Assembly: GCA_003506635.1 (NCBI GenBank) | Contig: DNZB01000243.1 | Coordinates: 1-12,145 of the forward strand | DNA from: Parvularcula sp. | Lineage (GTDB): Bacteria > Pseudomonadota > Alphaproteobacteria > Caulobacterales > Parvularculaceae | Length of the DNA stretch: 12,145 nt | Direction of reading: 5' to 3' | In this document: positions 1 to 6,926 of the stretch, one piece after another | How positions within the stretch are numbered: position 1 is the stretch's first letter | How the letters are laid out: each line of letters starts with the position of its first letter | Made by a program: the position numbers and the translations under genes | The notes under the pieces: model-generated | Told to the model about the DNA's origin: nothing | What the model saw: only the letters and a program-made list of their open reading frames with translations | Database searches by the model: none

Positions 1-188
1 AGCGTCGTGCCGTATTTGACGTAATAATGCTTTTGCAGCCGCCGCGCTTCGTCATGGGCCGCGCCGGTCGCCATGCGGATGAAATCCGTCATGCGCGCGT
101 CAATCTGGCTGAAGAGGCGGCAATGCGCCGGATAGAGCGTGTTGTCGAGATCGAAGACCCAGCTCTCGACGTGACGAAAATCGGCCAT
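1..188 (-). CDS. Pyrimidine 5'-nucleotidase, HAD superfamily (N-terminal 62 codons, cut by window edge)
   Basis: Reading leftwards from an ATG at 188-186, the frame stays open to the window edge and gives 62 residues. Residues 11-20 read VFDLDNTLYP, the HAD motif I, with D13 as the expected nucleophile and D15 as the expected acid/base. The following stretch, with LFSQID, RMTDFI and later HYYVKYGTT, matches what I know of alphaproteobacterial pyrimidine 5'-nucleotidases, which dephosphorylate UMP/CMP-type nucleotides in the cytoplasm. The rest of the HAD core, with motifs II to IV, lies outside the window. The gene starts five bases after the stop of the upstream DUF1036 gene and has no clear Shine-Dalgarno, so translation is probably coupled. 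A six-base-pair hairpin (189-204) sits directly before the start. The HAD assignment is firm; the exact substrate is inferred from family resemblance. Confidence 0.85.
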   Translation of the reverse strand, partial: MADFRHVESWVFDLDNTLYPAHCRLFSQIDARMTDFIRMATGAAHDEARRLQKHYYVKYGTT

Positions 189-204
189 CAGCGCTATTGC
201 GCTG
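189..204 (-). other. Small hairpin spanning the DUF1036 gene stop and the nucleotidase start
   Basis: The bases form a perfect six-base-pair stem, CAGCGC with GCGCTG, closing a four-base loop TATT. The structure contains the TAG stop of the upstream gene (194-196) and ends one base before the ATG of the nucleotidase (186-188). There is no T-run, so it does not look like an intrinsic terminator. It could tune translational coupling between the two genes, but this is only an inference from its position. Confidence 0.35.
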
Positions 205-1261
205 GCGCGCGGGCGGTCTCGGCCTCGGGCGCGGTTTCGGCCGGCGGCGCGATAAAGCTTTCAGGGCCGAAGTCAAAGGTCGCCGAGGACGCGCCGCCGA
301 TGCTCAGCTTACGGAACATCGCCTCGTCAAGCTCCTGGTCGGCGCAGGTCGTGTCGTTCGGCGAGGTGAAGCGAACAGGGCTCGTGCAGAACGCCTTGTC
401 CCCGCCGGCGAGGCGCCGTTCGCCGCGCTGGTCCTCAATGACGCCGTAGACGTAGTAGTGATCAGCGGTAAGCGCGCCTTTGACGACCTTGGCGCATTCC
501 CCGCCGGCGAGCTTCCACCAGCCGCGCGATTCATAGCGGCCCTCGCCAAGGGGTTCGGCGAGCGCCGTCCACACCTGCGATTCGGCCTTGTTGCAGAAGA
601 AGAGGCCGAGCTTTGCTTCGCGGGCGTTCGCCTCTTCGATCATCGCGTCGATCGTTGCGTCGTCGATGACCGGCCCTTCGCCGAGATTCTTCTCCTTGCG
701 ATAGGACGCAAGGAGCCGCTGCGTGTCGCGGCCGAGCGAGCCGTCGATGCGCGAGGTGGTGAGGCCGAGATCGTTCAAAAGGCGCTGCACGCCCGCGACC
801 TCGGCGCTGTAGACAGTGTAGTTGGCGGCTTCGGCAAAATCGGTCTGCCAGTTGCCGCCGGCGGCCGGCGTCACCTCGACGTCGAAGAAGCCGCGCTGCG
901 CGACGGGATTGTCGCGGCAGACCTCCTGGTTGCGCAGATTGAAGAAGCCTTCATTCTCGACGCATAGCGGCGTTTCGCCCGACCATGCGCGCAAGGGGCC
1001 CTTATGGCCGGCGACGGCTTCGGCGTAGACGAAATAGCGCCCCGGATCGGTCGGCTCAGTCAGCACGACCTTGCACTGTCCGGGGCGAAGCCGCCACCAG
1101 CCTCGCGTCGCCAGACGATCGCCGTCAACATAGCCGATCGCCGCGGAGAGCGCGTAACTCGTCTTGTTGCAAAGGCTGTATTTGGCGTCCGCCGCGCCGG
1201 TCATCACAAGGCTTGCGCCAAGCGCGGAAAGGAGGAACAGAACAAAGGAACGCATTCTCAC
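194..1261 (-). CDS. Secreted protein with two DUF1036 domains flanking a peptidoglycan-binding-like segment
   Basis: The 355-residue product begins with a signal peptide (about residues 1-26, hydrophobic core FVLFLLSALGASLVM, likely cleavage after ADA). Residues 28-130 and 220-325 are two copies of one domain, recognisable as DUF1036. Each opens with a CNK motif, followed by RGWW and a Cys-x-x-Val-Val turn. Both copies carry four cysteines in matching places: 31, 63, 100 and 115 in the first, 223, 256, 292 and 306 in the second. This suggests two disulfides per domain in the periplasm. Between them, about 153-190, the pattern VQRLLNDLGL, then IDG and LGRDT, resembles a peptidoglycan-binding (PG_binding_1) repeat. 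The tail is rich in Pro, Ala and Glu. The start is either GTG at 1261 or ATG at 1255; the ATG has a GGTGA just before it at close spacing. It appears to form an operon with the downstream nucleotidase. The biochemical function of DUF1036 is unknown to me; envelope attachment is an inference. Confidence 0.88.
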   Translation of the reverse strand: MRMRSFVLFLLSALGASLVMTGAADAKYSLCNKTSYALSAAIGYVDGDRLATRGWWRLRPGQCKVVLTEPTDPGRYFVYAEAVAGHKGPLRAWSGETPLCVENEGFFNLRNQEVCRDNPVAQRGFFDVEVTPAAGGNWQTDFAEAANYTVYSAEVAGVQRLLNDLGLTTSRIDGSLGRDTQRLLASYRKEKNLGEGPVIDDATIDAMIEEANAREAKLGLFFCNKAESQVWTALAEPLGEGRYESRGWWKLAGGECAKVVKGALTADHYYVYGVIEDQRGERRLAGGDKAFCTSPVRFTSPNDTTCADQELDEAMFRKLSIGGASSATFDFGPESFIAPPAETAPEAETARAPAQ

Positions 1262-1357
1262 CGCCGCTGAAGGTGGCCGCCCGGTATCGGCCGCAAGGCC
1301 GGTCGCCCCTGTACGGGGTGCGGCGCAATTCAGCCGAAACCGGCAGAAGGATCAAGA
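1262..1357. promoter_or_regulatory. Divergent intergenic region between the DUF1036 gene and priA
   Basis: These 96 bases lie between two divergent starts and must hold the promoter for each side. I see no convincing -35/-10 pair; the region is GC-rich. Two hairpins lie next to each other. One is CGGCC-GCAA-GGCCG at 1288-1301, with a GNRA-type tetraloop. The other is CCCC-TGTAC-GGGG at 1306-1318. On the right, AGAAGG at 1345-1350 is the ribosome-binding site for the TTG start of priA, with seven bases between them. No small ORF worth calling is present. Confidence 0.5.
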
Positions 1358-3565
1358 TTGAACCCGGAACGGCCGGCAGACGAGGCGACGGACAGCGCCG
1401 CTTCGGCGGGCGCAATCGTCAAGGTTTTGTTTCCGTTGCCGCTTCTGAAGGCCTATGACTACCGCGCGCCGGCGCCGTTGCCTCCCGGAACTTTCGTCGA
1501 GGCGCCGTTCGGCGGGCGCATCGTTCTGGGCGTCGTCTGGCCGGGAGAGGCCGATGGCCTCGACGCCGGGAGGATCAGGCCGATCAATCGCGCGCTGGGC
1601 GCGCCGCCGCTCGGCGCCCGCGTGATCGATTTTGTGGGCTGGGTCGCGGCCTACACGATGTTTCCTCTCGGCGCGGTCCTGCGCCTCGTGATCCGCTCGG
1701 GCGACGCGCTCTATCCGCCGAAGGGTGTGGCGGCCTATGAAATTGCGGGCGCAGCGCCCGCGCGCATGACGCCCGAACGGCGCGCCGTGCTCGACGCGAT
1801 CAAAGCGCGATCGGGCGCGCTGAACGCGCAGGAAATCCTGGAAGCAAGCAGCGCCGGCGCCGGGGTCGTCGCGGGTCTCGTCAGAGCGGGCGCGCTTCGC
1901 AAGATCGAGATCGATCCTGATCCCCCCTTCGCACCGCCGGACGCGCGGCGCGAAGGCAAGGCGCTTACGGCGGAGCAACATCGCGCCGCCGTCGAACTCG
2001 TCGCCGCGACGGCGCGGGCCGGCGTCACGCTGCTCGACGGCGTCACCGGATCGGGCAAGACGGAAGTCTATCTTGAGGCGGCGGCGGAGGTCTTGAAACG
2101 CCAGCCGGAAGCGCAAGTCCTGATCCTGCTGCCGGAGATCGCGCTGACGCTGCCTTTCCTGAGGCGCGTCGAGGCGCGGTTCGGCGCGGAGCCTGCGGCG
2201 TGGCATTCCGACCTCTCGCCCGCGGCGCGGCGACGCGTCTGGCGGCGCGTCAATGACGGCTCGGCGCGCCTCGTCATCGGTGCGCGCTCGGCGCTCTTTC
2301 TTCCGTATAGGGAGCTTCAGCTCATCATCGTCGACGAAGAGCATGACGGCGCCTACAAACAGGACGAAGGCGTCATCTATCAAGCGCGGGACATGGCGGT
2401 GGCGCGGGGCGTACGCGGCGGTTTTCCGGTCATTCTCGCCTCGGCGACGCCGTCGCTCGAAACCGTCGTCAATGTCGAGCAAGCGCGCTATGGCCTCGTG
2501 CGGCTGCCGGCGCGGTACGGCCGCGCGGCATTGCCGAAGATCGCGCTCGTCGACCTGCGCGCGGACCCGCCGGAACAAGGTCGCTGGCTGTCGCCGCCGC
2601 TGATCGGCGCGGTCGATGCGCGCCTCAAAAGCGGCGAGCAATCGCTCCTTTTCATCAACCGCCGCGGATACGCGCCCTTGACGATCTGCCGGCGCTGCGG
2701 CCACCGGATGAAATCTCCTTATGCGGACACGTTTCTTGTCGAGCACCGCTACGAGAACAAGCTTGTCTGCCACCTGACGGGCTATTCGACGCCGAAGCCC
2801 GCGGCTTGTCCCGAGTGCAAGGCTGTCGGTTCGCTCGCGCCGTGCGGGCCGGGGGTCGAACGCATCGCCGAGGAAGCAGGCGCGCTCTGGCCGGCGGCGC
2901 GGCGGCGCGTCCTTTCGTCTGACCTCGTGCAATCGCCGCGTGACATGCGCGCGCTGCTCGACGACATGGAATCGGGCGGCGTCGACATCCTGATCGCGAC
3001 GCAGATGATCGCAAAGGGCCATCACTTCCCGCGCCTGACGCTTGTCGGCGTCGTCGACGCCGACATGGGACTCGCCGGCGGCGATCTGCGCGCGGCGGAG
3101 CGCACCTATCAGCTCCTCAGCCAGGTGTCGGGCCGCGCCGGGCGCGCTGAGCGGCCGGGCGAAGCGCTGATCCAGACCTGGCAGCCGCACGCCCCGGTCT
3201 TCGCCGCGCTCGCCGCCGGGGATCGCGACGGGTTTCTGGAAGCCGAAGCGGCGGGCCGCGCCGAGCTCGGCTTCCCGCCCTTCGGGCGGCTCGCGGCGCT
3301 GCAACTGCGCTCGGCGAATGAAGCTGCGCTAAAGGTTGCGGGCGCGGCGCACCGCGAGGCGCTGTTCAGCGCCGACGGCGTCACGGTCTGGGGGCCGGCC
3401 CCAGCCGCCGTCTACCGCGTCCGCGGCGAGGCGCGGCTGCGGTTCCTCGTGAAGGCGCGGCGCGACGTCAATGTGCAGGCTTTTCTCAACGAATGGCTCG
3501 GCCGCGTAAGGCTGCCGGGGTCCGTCCGCCGGACGATCGACATCGACCCTTACGCCTTCATGTGA
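1358..3565 (+). CDS. priA: Primosomal protein N', replication restart helicase PriA
   Basis: PriA is the 3'-to-5' superfamily 2 DNA helicase that recognises stalled forks and reloads the replicative helicase. The 735 residues match the family length. The N-terminal 3'-end-binding domain starts near residue 21 (VKVLFPLPLLKAYDY). Walker A is GVTGSGKT at 228-235, the DEEH box is at 326-329, SATPS follows, and the C-terminal motifs ATQMIAKGHHF (from about 547) and QVSGRAGR (from 589) are intact. The start is a TTG with AGAAGG seven bases upstream; no ATG or GTG lies close enough to replace it. The zinc-binding insert (444-487) keeps Cys444, Cys447, Cys471, Cys484 and Cys487. The positions where the second and third CxxC pairs should supply Cys hold Ser453, Ala456 and Thr474, so three of eight usual ligands are absent. 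The frame around them is intact and GPGVER follows, so this is not decay. A hairpin follows the stop by two bases. Confidence 0.97.
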   Translation: MNPERPADEATDSAASAGAIVKVLFPLPLLKAYDYRAPAPLPPGTFVEAPFGGRIVLGVVWPGEADGLDAGRIRPINRALGAPPLGARVIDFVGWVAAYTMFPLGAVLRLVIRSGDALYPPKGVAAYEIAGAAPARMTPERRAVLDAIKARSGALNAQEILEASSAGAGVVAGLVRAGALRKIEIDPDPPFAPPDARREGKALTAEQHRAAVELVAATARAGVTLLDGVTGSGKTEVYLEAAAEVLKRQPEAQVLILLPEIALTLPFLRRVEARFGAEPAAWHSDLSPAARRRVWRRVNDGSARLVIGARSALFLPYRELQLIIVDEEHDGAYKQDEGVIYQARDMAVARGVRGGFPVILASATPSLETVVNVEQARYGLVRLPARYGRAALPKIALVDLRADPPEQGRWLSPPLIGAVDARLKSGEQSLLFINRRGYAPLTICRRCGHRMKSPYADTFLVEHRYENKLVCHLTGYSTPKPAACPECKAVGSLAPCGPGVERIAEEAGALWPAARRRVLSSDLVQSPRDMRALLDDMESGGVDILIATQMIAKGHHFPRLTLVGVVDADMGLAGGDLRAAERTYQLLSQVSGRAGRAERPGEALIQTWQPHAPVFAALAAGDRDGFLEAEAAGRAELGFPPFGRLAALQLRSANEAALKVAGAAHREALFSADGVTVWGPAPAAVYRVRGEARLRFLVKARRDVNVQAFLNEWLGRVRLPGSVRRTIDIDPYAFM

Positions 3566-3567
3566 GA

Positions 3568-3598
3568 GCGCCGCCCGCGTTTGGCGCACGGGCGGCGC
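3568..3598. terminator. Strong GC hairpin between convergent genes, probable bidirectional terminator
   Basis: A perfect ten-base-pair inverted repeat (gcgccgcccg at 3568-3577, cgggcggcgc at 3589-3598) encloses an 11-base loop. It begins two bases after the priA stop, in the 59-base gap between priA and the convergent G8-domain gene. No T-run follows on either strand, so it is not a textbook Rho-independent terminator. Its position and stability still make transcript ending or 3'-end protection the likeliest role. Confidence 0.5.
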
Positions 3599-3624
3599 GA
3601 GGGTTCGCAAAAGCGTTGCGATCT

Positions 3625-6225
3625 TCAGTTGACGGCGACGGTCACCGTCGCCTTGGCGGGAACGCCCTGACGGTTCTTGACCCAGTAATCGAACCGGTCG
3701 GCGCCGCGAAAATCCGGGAACGGACGATACTCGAACGATCCGTCGGCGCGCTGCATGATGTTGCCGTTGCGCGGCAGCGTGTGGCCGGCGTTGCGCAATT
3801 TCCCGTCATTGCTGCGGTCATTGGCGAGGGCATTGATCGTCACGGCGCCGCCCGCGGCGACGCTGGCCCGGTCGTCCGCCGGCGCGGGCGGCCCGGCCTT
3901 GACGTCCATCAACCCCTGGTCGCCGGGCGTCCCGTCAAGGAGTCGCGCGGGGAAGTTGAAGCCCGACGGCACACGCAGCACGAAACGCGTCTGATAAAGG
4001 TCGCCATAGAGGCGGTCAGAGTAGAATTCCGGCACGGAGGTCGCGCGCTCGCGATTTGGCAAGGTCCACCAGCCGATCTCCGGCATCATCTCCTGAACAT
4101 TGCTGAAGGTGATGCGGAATTCGTCCGCAGCGATCGGATAAGGCGTCTTGCCTGAAGCGTCGGTCTTTGTCCCTTTGACGCTGGTGTTGACGCCGGTCGC
4201 CGGATTCACGAGGCCGTTTCCCCAGACGAAATCAAGTTTCGGCGCCATGCGCGGGGGAACCGTCGCGAGCACTTGATCGGACGCATCCTGGTTGAGGATA
4301 TTTTGCTTCAGCGACCCGGAAATCTTCACGCCGGCCAGCGTGTAGCGGTTGTTGGTCGTGAAGACGCGCGTCGAAACTTTGGAAAGATCGACGCCGTAAT
4401 CGAAGCCGCGCACCGTCGAATTGACGAAAGCAAGGTCGTAAGTGTTCCTCCCGTATATGACGCCGTAGGTGTCGTGAAAATTCTTGTTCCGGCGCGCCTT
4501 CGCCCCGACGAGGAGACTGTTGATGACGGTGTAGCGCGACGTATAGGTGATTTCGAGGCCGGTTGAGACCTCCCACGCCTTGAAGTCGTCGATCACCGAG
4601 CGGATGTCATGCGGCTCCAGCGGGCGTTCCTTTATGACATGGAAGCCCCGTTCGACGGCTATCGCCTCATTCTCCGTAAACTGAAGAATGGCCGGCTTGT
4701 CGATCGACTGCTTCTGGAATCGCATCGCGCCGGGCGTGCAAAGGGCGCTTCGCGTGAACGCAGGCAGAAGCGGAAAGCGGTCGCCGAGGTCGTTATTGCG
4801 GTGGAAGAAGATGAAGCCGGCGCCGCCCGTCATGCCGACGGCGAGATTGCGGTGGAGGCGCACCATCCGGCTCTGCATCCAGAAGCCGTCGCCGGTGCGC
4901 CCGAGATCAAACCCGTTTACGTCGTCGGCGTCCTTGACGATGTGATTGACGCCGATCCCCCTGATGGCGGTGTTTTCAACCCAGGCGCCGGTCTCGTTGC
5001 CGCTTTCGGAGACGAAAGCCGAACCGAAGGCGTTGTAGACGTTCGACTGATAAACGAACGCCTTGCCGCCGTGCTGGGCGAAGCCCCAGCCGGGCGAGCC
5101 CCAGATGGCGACGCCGCGGATGACCGGCGTCTGGCTGTCCACGGGAAATCCCTGCTGATGCAGATGCAAGGAATAGCGGCCCTTGACGTTCGAGGTCGCG
5201 GCCGGCGAGCCGAGCGTCGCTGCGTCGACGGCGCGCTTCGATTTGTCGGTGCGGCCCATTTCGAAGAACTCAACGCCCTGAAGCGTCGTTTCGGTCGAAA
5301 TAAACATCGAATGCGCGCGCTGACTGGGGACGAGTTTGGCGCCGTTTTCCGTCGCAAGGCGGACGTTGCGCGAGTAATTGACGAGGTACGCGCCAAGTGC
5401 GGCGTCGGGAGAGGGGTGGTCGAACGCCAGCGCTGAATCGAGCGTAACGTCAGCTCCGCTGACCGACTTCACGAAACGGATCTCGTCCTCGGTCGGACTG
5501 CTGAGGACGACGTCGCCCTTCGTCTTTTGCGGAATCCAGCGCGTTCCGGTGAGGATCACGCGATCGCCGGTGCGCCATCCCGACGGCGCCGACGTCAGCC
5601 GAATGATCGTATCGCCGCGCTTTGGCGCCGCGGCGACCTTGACGCGCGATGTCTTTAGCGCGCCGTAAATCCGCACGCGCGAGGCGGCGACGAGGCCCTT
5701 GCCGGTCAGCGTGCGATCGACCTTCGGGTCAAGCGCGCCGAAATCCGGAAAGACGATTTCCGCGGTGACCGTCGCTGGAACGGGGCGAGCGGGCGTCCCG
5801 GCGAGCAACTGCCCGCCAGGCGCCACATAGAGAAATTCCGTATTAAGACGATTGCTCTTTTCGCTCGACAGTTCGAGACAGCCCTCGACGCGGACGGACT
5901 TCAGCCGGGCGGTGTTCGCCGCGTCCGCGACGACGTTGACGCCGGCTGGAATGACGACGCGGCCTTCCGGCGTTTTTCCGCCCCAGGTGGCGGCGGCCGA
6001 CCAATCGCCGGACCGCACCGCGCGCACGCCCTGATTGGCGGGCGCAAGCGCGTCGAAATTCCTTAGCGACGAAACCTGGCTTGAAGCGATGGGCAAGGTT
6101 GCGGACGCAATGCCGCCGCAGGCGGCCGGCGCCGTCGCGGCGCTGAGCGCGCCCGGAAAAAGCGCAGCGAAAAGGCCGCTGAGCGCGGCCGTGAAAAAAC
6201 GCCCCCCTTGATGGCGAAACAACAC
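3625..6225 (-). CDS. Secreted G8-domain, CEMIP/TMEM2-like beta-helix protein with C-terminal Ig/cadherin-like domain
   Basis: The 866-residue product starts with a signal peptide (about 1-30, ending GALSAA), so it is exported. A G8 domain lies around residues 68-190: GDWSAAATWGG, then VVIPAGVNVV, which is the spaced Trp/Gly pattern the domain is named for. Residues about 280-640 look like a right-handed parallel beta-helix. In it, GRYSLHLHQQG (349-359), then AQHGGK (383-388), then GSAFVSESGNE (401-411) follow in order the animal CEMIP/TMEM2 pattern GRYPIHFH, a His-containing strand and GxxFFxEDGxE. Those animal proteins bind or cut hyaluronan. The C-terminal 80 residues (ANDRSNDG, then FEYRPFPDFRGADRFDYWV) are an Ig/cadherin-like repeat of the kind found in bacterial adhesins, with an Asp/Asn-rich loop that may bind calcium. 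The start is GTG, with GGAGGG at 6237-6232, six bases upstream. No neighbour is obviously related, and the long upstream gap suggests its own promoter. Carbohydrate binding or cleavage is inferred; the substrate cannot be told. Confidence 0.85.
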   Translation of the reverse strand: MLFRHQGGRFFTAALSGLFAALFPGALSAATAPAACGGIASATLPIASSQVSSLRNFDALAPANQGVRAVRSGDWSAAATWGGKTPEGRVVIPAGVNVVADAANTARLKSVRVEGCLELSSEKSNRLNTEFLYVAPGGQLLAGTPARPVPATVTAEIVFPDFGALDPKVDRTLTGKGLVAASRVRIYGALKTSRVKVAAAPKRGDTIIRLTSAPSGWRTGDRVILTGTRWIPQKTKGDVVLSSPTEDEIRFVKSVSGADVTLDSALAFDHPSPDAALGAYLVNYSRNVRLATENGAKLVPSQRAHSMFISTETTLQGVEFFEMGRTDKSKRAVDAATLGSPAATSNVKGRYSLHLHQQGFPVDSQTPVIRGVAIWGSPGWGFAQHGGKAFVYQSNVYNAFGSAFVSESGNETGAWVENTAIRGIGVNHIVKDADDVNGFDLGRTGDGFWMQSRMVRLHRNLAVGMTGGAGFIFFHRNNDLGDRFPLLPAFTRSALCTPGAMRFQKQSIDKPAILQFTENEAIAVERGFHVIKERPLEPHDIRSVIDDFKAWEVSTGLEITYTSRYTVINSLLVGAKARRNKNFHDTYGVIYGRNTYDLAFVNSTVRGFDYGVDLSKVSTRVFTTNNRYTLAGVKISGSLKQNILNQDASDQVLATVPPRMAPKLDFVWGNGLVNPATGVNTSVKGTKTDASGKTPYPIAADEFRITFSNVQEMMPEIGWWTLPNRERATSVPEFYSDRLYGDLYQTRFVLRVPSGFNFPARLLDGTPGDQGLMDVKAGPPAPADDRASVAAGGAVTINALANDRSNDGKLRNAGHTLPRNGNIMQRADGSFEYRPFPDFRGADRFDYWVKNRQGVPAKATVTVAVN

Positions 6226-6374
6226 GCAAGACCCTCCGCAAGGTTTCCTTGTGTAGGTCTAGGCATGCGCCTTCGCGCTTCCACCTTAAATGTCGTAAAT
6301 TCAACGTATGGTAATGTGACGACGCTGATTCGCGTTAACGAATCGTCAGTCAGTTCACGAACAATCGAGGATGG
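6226..6374 (-). promoter_or_regulatory. AT-rich upstream region of the G8-domain gene with a GANTC dyad
   Basis: This 149-base gap between hpt and the G8-domain gene is the most AT-rich part of the window and probably carries the promoter of the G8-domain gene. I cannot pick an unambiguous -35/-10 pair. The clearest structure is an inverted repeat at 6327-6344 (gattcg, six-base spacer, cgaatc). Each arm contains a GANTC site, the methylation target of CcrM in alphaproteobacteria. Its centre also contains the palindrome cgttaacg (6333-6340). A small dyad AAGG-TTT-CCTT at 6240-6250 lies just upstream of the ribosome-binding site. No hpt terminator with a T-run is visible, so some readthrough from hpt is possible. 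Confidence 0.5.
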
Positions 6375-6890
6375 TCAGCCGATTGCGCCGATGAATGGAA
6401 GCCCCCGCCGGCGCCCATCATCATCCATGCCGAAGCCGACGATGAAATCTTCAGCGTCCGCTTCGAAGCCGACGAAGTCGGCGTCGATGTCGGCGCTGCG
6501 GCCGGTGTTCTTGCGAACGAGCACGCAAATCCTTGCGTCCGCAGCGCCGGCGTCAAGCACCATGTTCTTCGCGAAGTGAAGGCTGCGTCCCGTGTCGAGA
6601 ACGTCATCGACGATCAGTACGCGGCGCCCGGCGAGCGGCACGGAGAAATCCTTGAGCAGCTTGACGACGCCGGAGGAGGCGCGCGCGCCGCCGTAACTTG
6701 AAAGCTGCACGAAATCGACGACCGGGTCGGCGCCGATCCGGTGCAGGGCGCGCAGCAGATCCGCCGCAAAAATGAAGGCGCCCGTCAGCACCGGCGCCAT
6801 CAGAAAGTCGCCGCCGTAGATCTTCGCAATGTCCTGGGCGAGCGCGTCGATGCGCTGCGCGACCGCTTCTTCGGAATGGAGAACCCGCAT
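6375..6890 (-). CDS. hpt: Hypoxanthine phosphoribosyltransferase
   Basis: This cytoplasmic purine-salvage enzyme transfers phosphoribosyl from PRPP to hypoxanthine or guanine, giving IMP or GMP. The 171 residues fit the family. The PRPP-binding motif VLIVDDVLDTGRS is at 91-103, the flexible-loop motif LSSYGG at 63-68, the purine-contacting strand VLVRK at 124-128, and the C-terminal DFIVGFGMDD at 148-157. I chose ATG at 6890-6888 because AAGG lies eight bases upstream and the protein then begins at a conserved place. A TTG at 6926 would add 12 residues but has no ribosome-binding site. The start lies 36 bases after the stop of the zinc-ribbon/DUF3426 gene on the same strand, so the two probably form one transcript. 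The exact preference (hypoxanthine or guanine) cannot be read from the sequence. Confidence 0.95.
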   Translation of the reverse strand: MRVLHSEEAVAQRIDALAQDIAKIYGGDFLMAPVLTGAFIFAADLLRALHRIGADPVVDFVQLSSYGGARASSGVVKLLKDFSVPLAGRRVLIVDDVLDTGRSLHFAKNMVLDAGAADARICVLVRKNTGRSADIDADFVGFEADAEDFIVGFGMDDDGRRRGLPFIGAIG

Positions 6891-6926
6891 GCGCGTCGCC
6901 TTTAGCGGTTCGTGCGGGCTTTGCAA

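Noticed and set aside
2687..2818. Possibility that the PriA zinc region is damaged by frameshift or sequencing error
   Set aside because: The flanking family residues stay in frame on both sides (LVEHR, LVCH, GPGVER), so the changes are substitutions in a maintained gene.
1352..3304. A 650-residue open frame on the minus strand opposite priA
   Set aside because: It is Arg/Ala-rich, has no recognisable motif and lies exactly opposite an intact PriA frame; GC-rich codon use opens such shadow frames.
4609..5436. A 275-residue plus-strand frame inside the G8-domain gene
   Set aside because: It is a shadow frame with no family features, opposite a convincing coding frame with conserved motifs.
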